Below are positions 44,334 through 49,723 of a DNA stretch of 49,723 bases, piece after piece; the first letter of the stretch is position 1; every line of letters begins with the position of its first letter. Location of the stretch: positions 1 to 49,723 of the forward strand of contig NZ_JAEUOI010000103.1 in the NCBI RefSeq assembly GCF_016790145.1. The letters are read 5' to 3'. The notes beneath the pieces are model-generated. The model made no database searches. It was not told where the DNA came from and saw nothing but the letters and a program-made list of their open reading frames with translations. Position numbers and translations under genes: made by a program. The stretch is from Propionivibrio sp. GTDB lineage: Bacteria > Pseudomonadota > Gammaproteobacteria > Burkholderiales > Rhodocyclaceae.

Positions 44334-44968
44334 GTTTCGTCGTTGGCCTGACCGGTGGTATTGGCAGCGGCAAGAGTACGGTGGCCGATATTTTTGCAGA
44401 TCTCGGTGCGCGGGTCGTCGATACCGACGTCATCGCCCATGAACTGACTGGGTCGCAGGGCGCAGCGATACCAGAAATCGCTGAGGTGTTTGGTCATTCC
44501 GTATTGCGCGCAGAGGGGGGGCTGGATCGTGCCGCGATGCGCCGCCTGGTTTTTTCCGATCCATCGGCCAGATCACGGTTGCAGGCCATTCTGCATCCGA
44601 TGATCCGCCGCGAGAGCGAGGCGCGTTGCCTTTCTGCAAGCGGGGCGCCTTATGTGCTGCTGGTGGTGCCCTTGCTCCTTGAGTCTGGCGGCTACCGGCA
44701 GCGGGTTGACCGGATTCTGGTGGTCGATTGCGACGAGGGGGTGCAGGTTACACGCGTCATGGCGCGTAGCGGCCTCACGGATGAAGAAGTCCGTGCGATC
44801 ATGACCACACAGGCTTCGCGGGCTGAACGACTGGCGGCCGCCGATGACGTTCTTGAGAATACCCAAGGCCGGGAAAATCTGCGCGCACGGATTGATACCC
44901 TGCATCAGCGCTATCTTGAACTTGCCGGCGCACGACATAATGCAAATATACTTAACGCAGACCGTTGA
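44330..44968 (+). CDS. coaE: dephospho-CoA kinase
   Basis: 212 residues. CoaE phosphorylates dephospho-CoA in the last step of coenzyme A synthesis. The P-loop GGIGSGKST is at 9-17, followed by ARVVDTDVIAHEL, the HPMIRRES lid region and VVPLLLESG. The coaE-zapD-yacG order (usually after pilD) is widespread in beta- and gammaproteobacteria; pilD is not here. The ATG overlaps the preceding stop as ATGA. Confidence 0.96.
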   Translation: MSFVVGLTGGIGSGKSTVADIFADLGARVVDTDVIAHELTGSQGAAIPEIAEVFGHSVLRAEGGLDRAAMRRLVFSDPSARSRLQAILHPMIRRESEARCLSASGAPYVLLVVPLLLESGGYRQRVDRILVVDCDEGVQVTRVMARSGLTDEEVRAIMTTQASRAERLAAADDVLENTQGRENLRARIDTLHQRYLELAGARHNANILNADR

Positions 44969-45028
44969 GATTTTGCTGCAAATGCCTCAGAATGATCTCA
45001 ATTTTTCGTTTTCTGACCTGGCGGCGGC

Positions 45029-45784
45029 GTGATTACATACGAATATCCTTTCAATGAGCGCATACGCACGCTGTTACGCCTTGAGGATTTGTTCGACAAG
45101 GCGATCTACTTTGTAGAGCAGGAGGGGCCGCGCGAACATCACGTTGTTCTGCTGGCACTGTTCGAGATTCTGGAGGTCGCCGGTCGTGCCGACCTCAAGA
45201 TGGATCTGATTCAGGAGCTTGAACGCCAACGCCAGTCCCTGCTGGTCTTTCGCAATAATCCGGAGATATCCGAAGAGGCACTTTCCGGTGCACTCTACGA
45301 AATTGAACAGTCCTCAGCGGCGATGCTCGGTATGACCGGCAAGATTGGGCAGTATCTCCGTGATAACGACTGGCTGATGGGGATCAAGAGTCGTGCGGCC
45401 ATCCCGGGCGGTGTTTGCGAATTCGATTTGCCCTCTTACCACTACTGGCAGCACCAGACACCCGATGCACGTCGCGAGGCGCTACTCGCATGGCTCCGGC
45501 CATTCATGCCATTGCGTAGCGGATTGGCTATCGTTCTCAGGCTGTTGCGCAGCAGCGGACGTATGGAGCATAAGGTCGCCGAAGGCGGCTCTTTCCAGTT
45601 GATGCTGGGTGGAATCAATGCTCAGATGGTGCGCGTTTCACTCAGCAAGCCGGTGGCGTTTGTTCCGGAAATCAGCGCCAACAAGTATGCGCTGAATATC
45701 CGTTTTACCTGTCCCGACTACGATCATCGATCGCCTCAAGCCGAGACGGATGTAGCATTTGACATGCTCTTCTGCACGCTTTGA
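45029..45784 (+). CDS. zapD: cell division protein ZapD
   Basis: 251 residues from a GTG start. ZapD crosslinks FtsZ filaments in the division ring. The family opening [20 protein letters not shown] is fully conserved, followed by a helical domain and a C-terminal beta domain. Length matches the family. The stop overlaps the yacG start by one base (TGATG). Confidence 0.95.
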   Translation: MITYEYPFNERIRTLLRLEDLFDKAIYFVEQEGPREHHVVLLALFEILEVAGRADLKMDLIQELERQRQSLLVFRNNPEISEEALSGALYEIEQSSAAMLGMTGKIGQYLRDNDWLMGIKSRAAIPGGVCEFDLPSYHYWQHQTPDARREALLAWLRPFMPLRSGLAIVLRLLRSSGRMEHKVAEGGSFQLMLGGINAQMVRVSLSKPVAFVPEISANKYALNIRFTCPDYDHRSPQAETDVAFDMLFCTL

Positions 45785-45978
45785 TGTCAATGGGTTTAAC
45801 CATCGTGCGCTGCCCGCAATGTGGCGGCGAGTCGGAATGGAGTGTAGCCAACCCCTTTCGTCCGTTCTGTTCGGAGCGCTGCAAACTGATTGATCTCGGC
45901 GCCTGGGCGTCCGAAGCCTACCGGGTGCCGGTACTGGAAACGAGTGATCGGCTTTCCGCACCCCCTCCCGTCGAATAG
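45784..45978 (+). CDS. yacG: DNA gyrase inhibitor YacG
   Basis: 64 residues. A small zinc protein that binds GyrB and inhibits gyrase in E. coli. Its ligands are C10, C13, C29 and C33 (CPQCGGE, FCSERC), followed by [13 protein letters not shown], as in the family. It is coupled to zapD by TGATG; an internal ATG at 45790 is possible. Confidence 0.94.
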   Translation: MSMGLTIVRCPQCGGESEWSVANPFRPFCSERCKLIDLGAWASEAYRVPVLETSDRLSAPPPVE

Positions 45979-46082
45979 TTCATCATGCGTTGCCTGCCGT
46001 TGGTTAACCAGGCGCAGTGAACAAAAAGTCGCCCCGTAGCGAATCCCCATGCTGAAACTCTGTGTGCTTGCGTAACAAGGAA

Positions 46083-46475
46083 ATGACATGGGATGAGGAG
46101 CGGCTGTGGCGCACTTTTACGATGCTGACCGATCTGGAGAACGTGTTTCGTAGCCTGAAGAGCGAACTGTGCTTGCTCCCGGTATTTCATCAGTAGGAGG
46201 GTCGCTCGGATGGGCATCTGTTTATCACCGTACTGGTGTATCAGTGCGTGCAGGTGCTGCGCACACAACTGAAGAAGGCCGGGATCAATGAGTCCTGGGC
46301 GACCCTGAGAAAGACGCTTTCGGTTCAGCTTCGGGTGACAAGCAGTCTGCGGCGCAAGGACGGGCGCGCAATACATGTGCGCAAGAGTACGGTGGCCGAA
46401 TCCGCGTTGATGGCAATCTATCAGGCGCTGACCATCAACCCGACGCCGGGAGGAACAAAAAAACTGATCTGCTGA
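46083..46475 (+). pseudogene. decayed IS1634/IS4-type transposase, C-terminal fragment
   Basis: One frame reads WDEERLWRTFTMLTDLENVF, RSLKSELCLLPVFHQ, an in-frame TAG at 46194-46196, then EGRSDGHLFITVLVYQCVQV and a tail ending PTPGGTKKLIC. This is the C-terminal region of IS1634-type transposases, in which a lysine codon usually follows FHQ; here it appears changed to TAG. Upstream the frame closes within about 30 bases (TGA at 46053), so the catalytic core is gone. No flanking inverted repeats are visible. Confidence 0.8.
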
Positions 46476-46596
46476 TCATGATATTACGAGCAAAACTGGG
46501 GGCAGAAACACCAGCACGCGTTAATAGCATGATTTGTATAGAAGATTTTTGGTGGTTGTTAAATTTCTGTTATGCCTTCGACATCTGAGGAGTCGC

Positions 46597-46668
46597 GTCG
46601 TCCTGGCGCAAGCCGGGATCCATTAGCGGGGAAGCCATTGTGGACACCGACCTACGCCGGTGTGACCA
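46597..46668. repeat. dispersed repeat R-D, short copy
   Basis: GTCGTCCTGGCGCAAGCCGG, GATCCATTAGCGGGG, then TGGACACCGACCTACGCCGG and TGTGACCA. The two halves are imperfect inverted repeats like the ends of the longer R-D copies. Around it, 46476-46596 is AT-rich with no gene, and 46669-46750 shows nothing I recognise. Confidence 0.5.
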
Positions 46669-46750
46669 GCTTTGGCGAATAGTCGGTCGATGGGTTCAAG
46701 CCAGTGCCATTGGCCCCTGGACCTTTTGCTACGTATCGAGCGGTGTTACC

Positions 46751-47683
46751 TCAACTCCAGCGCGGGTCGGCGGTAAACAGGATGCTGAGCCAGGCCTGCT
46801 CGAGCGGCAGGCCGATCACGTCCCAGATTCGGGCGCGCAACTCGTCGAGTTCGGGAACGCCGCGTGGCTTGAAGTCGGGCCCGACCACCAAGTTGATCTC
46901 GATGAAGTGGATGCGCCCGGTCTTGGCAATGTGCGCGCTGTACTCGGCGATATCGTGTTCGGCCCGGATCTGTTGCATCACTTCTTCAACGCGCTGCACG
47001 ATCTCGTTGTCGGGACTGGTAATGAGCAGCACCTCGCGCAGGTTGCTGTGCAGGATCTTCAGCGGCAGCGGAATCAGCAATAGCGCCATCAGCGCCAGTA
47101 CCGCGCTGTCGGCGTAGCGCGCCCACCAGCCGCGATAGGGTTCGGGCAACACCCAGACCATGGCGAAACCAAGCAGCGTGACGAGGCTGAAACCCATACT
47201 GATCATCCACTCGCGCGCGTCGTTGCGGATCAGTTGCGAGCAGGTGCGTTTCGCCACGCGCTTCTCGTAGATCCATACGAGGGCGCAGACGACGGCGCTG
47301 ACCAGGCTGTAGAGCACCACGCTGAGCGCGTCCACCTCATTGCCGCCGGTGCGCAGGCCTTCGAGACCGTTGCACAGGGCATAGAGCAGGACGACCAGCA
47401 GGATCAGATTGTTGAAGCTGTTGACCAGCGGCTCGATGTGCGCATAGCCATACTGGAAGCGCCGGTCGGCCGGTTTCTCGACGACCCGCGCGGCCAGCAG
47501 ATAGAGGCCTGAGCCGACCAGGCTGGTCAGCGCATAGAAGCCGTCGAGCATGACCGCCTCGGAGCCGATGTAGAGACCGTAGCCAATGCCGGCGATCGCC
47601 AGGCCGATGATCGTGAACAGCGACAATCGCAGCGTGCGCTGCTCAAGCCGGTTGGACTGCTGCCTGGAAAGTTTGCGGTACAT
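46751..47683 (-). CDS. cation diffusion facilitator family transporter, atypical metal site
   Basis: 310 residues with six predicted membrane helices and a C-terminal cytoplasmic ferredoxin-like domain (about 215-305, SPDNEIVQRVEEVMQQI and on), the CDF architecture. FQYGYAHIEPL matches the conserved loop after helix 2. The canonical zinc site (two Asp in helix 2, His and Asp in helix 5) is altered: Asp47 is kept, but the residue four later is Ala51, and helix 5 reads NDAREWM. Transport of a different ion or a degenerate site is possible. It is isolated between an IS remnant and a repeat. Confidence 0.8.
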   Translation of the reverse strand: MYRKLSRQQSNRLEQRTLRLSLFTIIGLAIAGIGYGLYIGSEAVMLDGFYALTSLVGSGLYLLAARVVEKPADRRFQYGYAHIEPLVNSFNNLILLVVLLYALCNGLEGLRTGGNEVDALSVVLYSLVSAVVCALVWIYEKRVAKRTCSQLIRNDAREWMISMGFSLVTLLGFAMVWVLPEPYRGWWARYADSAVLALMALLLIPLPLKILHSNLREVLLITSPDNEIVQRVEEVMQQIRAEHDIAEYSAHIAKTGRIHFIEINLVVGPDFKPRGVPELDELRARIWDVIGLPLEQAWLSILFTADPRWS

Positions 47684-47795
47684 GAGCAGAAGAAAGGGGT
47701 TGGGTCGGCGGATTGTACTTCAAGTGGCTGAGTGTTCCGGTTCCCCAGAGGGAAGTCAAACCGGATTTGCAGGGTAAATTTGTTCTAACAGTCCT

Positions 47796-47922
47796 CCGTG
47801 GCCCGAGGCCGGGCTTCGCGCTCATTCCGGCGCAAGCCGGAATCCAGAGTCGTTTATCTGATAAAGATGTAAATAGAACAGTTTGATCAACGAACTGATT
47901 CCTGGTCAAGCCCGGAATGACG
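47796..47922. repeat. dispersed repeat R-D, copy 3
   Basis: It begins CCGTGGCCCGAGGCCGGGCT, TCGCGCTCATTCCGGCG, and CAAGCCGGAATCCAG, has an AT-rich middle (GATAAAGATGTAAATAG), and ends GTCAAGCCCGGAATGACG. It is nearly identical at its left end to 23841-23890. The remaining gap (47684-47795, 47923-48063) holds no gene I can support. Confidence 0.65.
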
Positions 47923-48063
47923 GCGGCGATGTGCCCTGCAGGATTGTCGCATTGATGCAACAGCATAATTTGGACAATGCGGGTACGACGTGAATCTCGA
48001 CTCGCTTGCACGCTGGTCAACGTTATCATTCAGGCCGTCTGACACATAGCGAAGGAGATCCTG

Positions 48064-48975
48064 ATGAATTCAAATTTATGGCGCGTTCCGACCCTGATGG
48101 CGCTTGCCACGCTGTTGCTGGTCGCGGGTTCTGTGCACGGTGACGAAACGAGTAACTGGCAAGGATTCGTATCGCTCACGCCGGTCTACCAGGGCAGCGC
48201 CGACCTCGACCATGGGGGTGATTTCAGCGTTGGCGGCGCGATCCTGCGCGGTGGGGTTTCCAAAGACCTTGGCGGAGGCAATCGTGCGGGGGTCACACTC
48301 ACCTACGACTACCTCGACTATTCGTTCTCCAACACGGGCGCTTTCGGCCGGGTAGCGCCGTGGGACGTTGTTCAGCGTTACGGCGTGTCGGTACCGCTCT
48401 CGTTTGCGGTGGGAGACGGCTGGAGCGTTGGCGTCTCGCCCTCGGTAGACTGGTTCAAGGAAAATGGGGCGAACACCGGCGATTCGCTTACGTGGGGCGC
48501 CACGGTCTCCGGAACCAGGCGCTTCGAGGATGGCAATCGTCTCGGCCTTGGCGTCGGCGTGTTCTCGCAGATCGAGAAGACCAGCGTCTTTCCTTTCCTG
48601 ATCGTCGATTGGCGCCTCAATGACCGCTGGCGCCTGATCAACCCCCTCGCCAGCGGCCCGACCGGCCCGGCCGGCCTCGAACTTGACTACCGCTTCGATG
48701 GTGGCTGGACGGCCGGTGTCGGCGCCTCCTACCGGGTCCTGCGTTTTCGCCTGAGCGATAGCGGCCCGGTGCGTAACGGCGTCGGCCAGGAGAGCGGCGT
48801 GCCGGTGTTTCTGCGCGTGACGCGTAACTTCACCGACCAGATGGCGCTGCACCTCTATGGCGGCGTCGTGGCCGGCGGCAAGATGCGCGTTGAAACCTCG
48901 TCCGGCAACAAGCTGCGCGAGGAGGACTTCGACCCGGCGCCGCTCTTCGGCGCGACTTTCATCGGACGCTTCTGA
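48064..48975 (+). CDS. outer-membrane beta-barrel protein of unknown function
   Basis: 303 residues. A signal peptide (about 1-26, ending VHG) is followed by alternating amphipathic strands rich in Gly, Tyr and Trp (for example GVTLTYDYLDYSFSN, YGVSVPLSFAVGDGWSVGVS) and a terminal GATFIGRF ending in Phe, the outer-membrane barrel signal. It is DUF6268-like in pattern but I do not recognise a specific family. GAAGGAG lies upstream of the ATG. No transporter or lipid genes are adjacent. Confidence 0.8.
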   Translation: MNSNLWRVPTLMALATLLLVAGSVHGDETSNWQGFVSLTPVYQGSADLDHGGDFSVGGAILRGGVSKDLGGGNRAGVTLTYDYLDYSFSNTGAFGRVAPWDVVQRYGVSVPLSFAVGDGWSVGVSPSVDWFKENGANTGDSLTWGATVSGTRRFEDGNRLGLGVGVFSQIEKTSVFPFLIVDWRLNDRWRLINPLASGPTGPAGLELDYRFDGGWTAGVGASYRVLRFRLSDSGPVRNGVGQESGVPVFLRVTRNFTDQMALHLYGGVVAGGKMRVETSSGNKLREEDFDPAPLFGATFIGRF

Positions 48976-49073
48976 GAAGCGTGCCCGAAGCCGTTATTCG
49001 ATTTGTTTAATTTGTTGGACAGCGACCCTCGTCGGTTGCTGGCCGGCGACGAAAGTTGAGCAAAGGAGTATCA

Positions 49074-49723
49074 ATGAATCTTTTTCCCTCCAGCACGCGA
49101 ACAAACCATGCCTTGCTTGCCGCCATGGCCCTCTCTTTTGGCGCGCTTGCCAGCGGCAACGCCATCGCCGGTGGCATAATCGTTTATGAAGTCGGCACCG
49201 AGGACGTCGGCCTCGCCGCCGCCGGCTACGCCGCGCGCGCGCAGGATGCGACCACGGTATTGACCAATCCGGCGGGCATGGTGCGACTTGACGGCACCCA
49301 GGTTCAGCTCGGCACGCAGTTGCTCTACAGCGACATGAAGTTCTCCAACAGCGGCGCCAGCTCGCCCAGACTTGGCAATGTCAGCAGCGGTAAGGTCATC
49401 GGCGACAACGGCTGGTTTCCTGGCGGCGGACTGTTCCTCAGCTACAGCGTCTCGCCCGATTTGAAACTCGGCCTGGCCGCGACCAGCACTTTCGGTTCGG
49501 TGCTCGACTATAACGACAACTGGGCCGGTCGCTACTACGTTCAGCAAGCGACCCTGATCGGTGCTTCGCTGCTGCCTTCGATCGCCTTGCGCGTCACTGA
49601 CAAGCTCTCGCTTGGCGCCAGCGTCAATGCGATGTACGGATACCTGAAGAACGAGACAGGAATAAACAACATCTTCGGCGCCGACGGCAAGCTCAGCATG
49701 AGTGACGGCACGTGGGGCTGGGG
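49074..49723 (+). CDS. FadL/OmpP1-family outer-membrane channel (3' end off window)
   Basis: The frame is open from ATG 49074 to the window edge (216 codons). A signal peptide ends near GNAIAG. The mature start GIIVYEVGTEDVGLAAAGYA and the TNPAGM motif (about residues 69-74) are the hallmarks of FadL/TodX/OmpP1 barrels, which let hydrophobic molecules such as fatty acids or aromatics through the outer membrane. A strong AAGGAG ribosome site precedes it. Confidence 0.92.
   Translation, partial: MNLFPSSTRTNHALLAAMALSFGALASGNAIAGGIIVYEVGTEDVGLAAAGYAARAQDATTVLTNPAGMVRLDGTQVQLGTQLLYSDMKFSNSGASSPRLGNVSSGKVIGDNGWFPGGGLFLSYSVSPDLKLGLAATSTFGSVLDYNDNWAGRYYVQQATLIGASLLPSIALRVTDKLSLGASVNAMYGYLKNETGINNIFGADGKLSMSDGTWGW

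Noticed and set aside
44941-45032. Short ORF (about 30 codons) whose stop overlaps the zapD start
   Set aside because: It has no recognisable feature or good ribosome site. It could be a coupling leader but there is no positive evidence.

Overview
The window looks like a chromosomal segment of a GC-rich betaproteobacterium, most likely of the Rhodocyclales (Dechloromonas/Accumulibacter-like). The class call rests on gene content and order: ftsY next to ftsEX; an M16 peptidase pair, rsmD, coaD and a YfhL-type ferredoxin; lolB-ispE followed later by tRNA-Gln-prs-rplY-pth-ychF; coaE-zapD-yacG; and a type I glutamine synthetase beside ntrBC. The order-level call is inference. Most of the window is housekeeping DNA with short gaps, ATGA overlaps and frequent non-ATG starts.

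Layout: 1-197 holds the tail of an IS4-type transposase that appears to have landed inside a dispersed palindromic repeat. 258-2961 (minus) is ftsY/ftsE/ftsX. 3057-7087 holds the M16 pair, rsmD, coaD and a ferredoxin. 7091-11827 (minus) holds a protein with PilZ-like motifs, a dynamin-like GTPase and mutM. 11925-21167 covers outer-membrane lipoprotein assembly, isoprenoid, PRPP and translation genes around tRNA-Gln(TTG). 21168-22880 is an accessory island: a promoter with a perfect 20-bp palindrome, possible structured RNA, two copies of an operator-like array, an AbiEi-type antitoxin and only a 32-codon stub where the toxin gene should be. 22881-27587 holds gluQ, then clsB-ybhP-nadA and a rhodanese on the minus strand. 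27600-32639 is the nitrogen module: glnA with a sigma-54 promoter and NtrC-like sites, then ntrB and ntrC. 32677-34205 is birA-coaX.

34283-42040 is the most interesting part. DUF350 membrane protein, SPFH/SHOCT protein, zinc-ribbon DUF4178 membrane protein, a 48-residue small protein, a seven-helix membrane-anchored spermidine-synthase homologue, a Tat-type lipoprotein flavin amine-oxidase-like protein and S-adenosylmethionine decarboxylase are all co-directional. Together they have the parts to make decarboxylated AdoMet, transfer aminopropyl groups at the membrane and oxidise an amine outside the cytoplasm, alongside an SPFH scaffold. The substrate and purpose cannot be read from the sequence. 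Dispersed repeats occupy the larger gaps between its genes.

42262-49723 holds a TrpB2-type tryptophan synthase, a SPOR-like protein, coaE-zapD-yacG, a decayed IS1634-type transposase, an atypical cation diffusion facilitator, a beta-barrel protein and the start of a FadL/OmpP1 porin cut by the window edge. Four families of dispersed intergenic repeats (called R-A to R-D here) account for much of the non-coding DNA. I saw no CRISPR array, rRNA or prophage.
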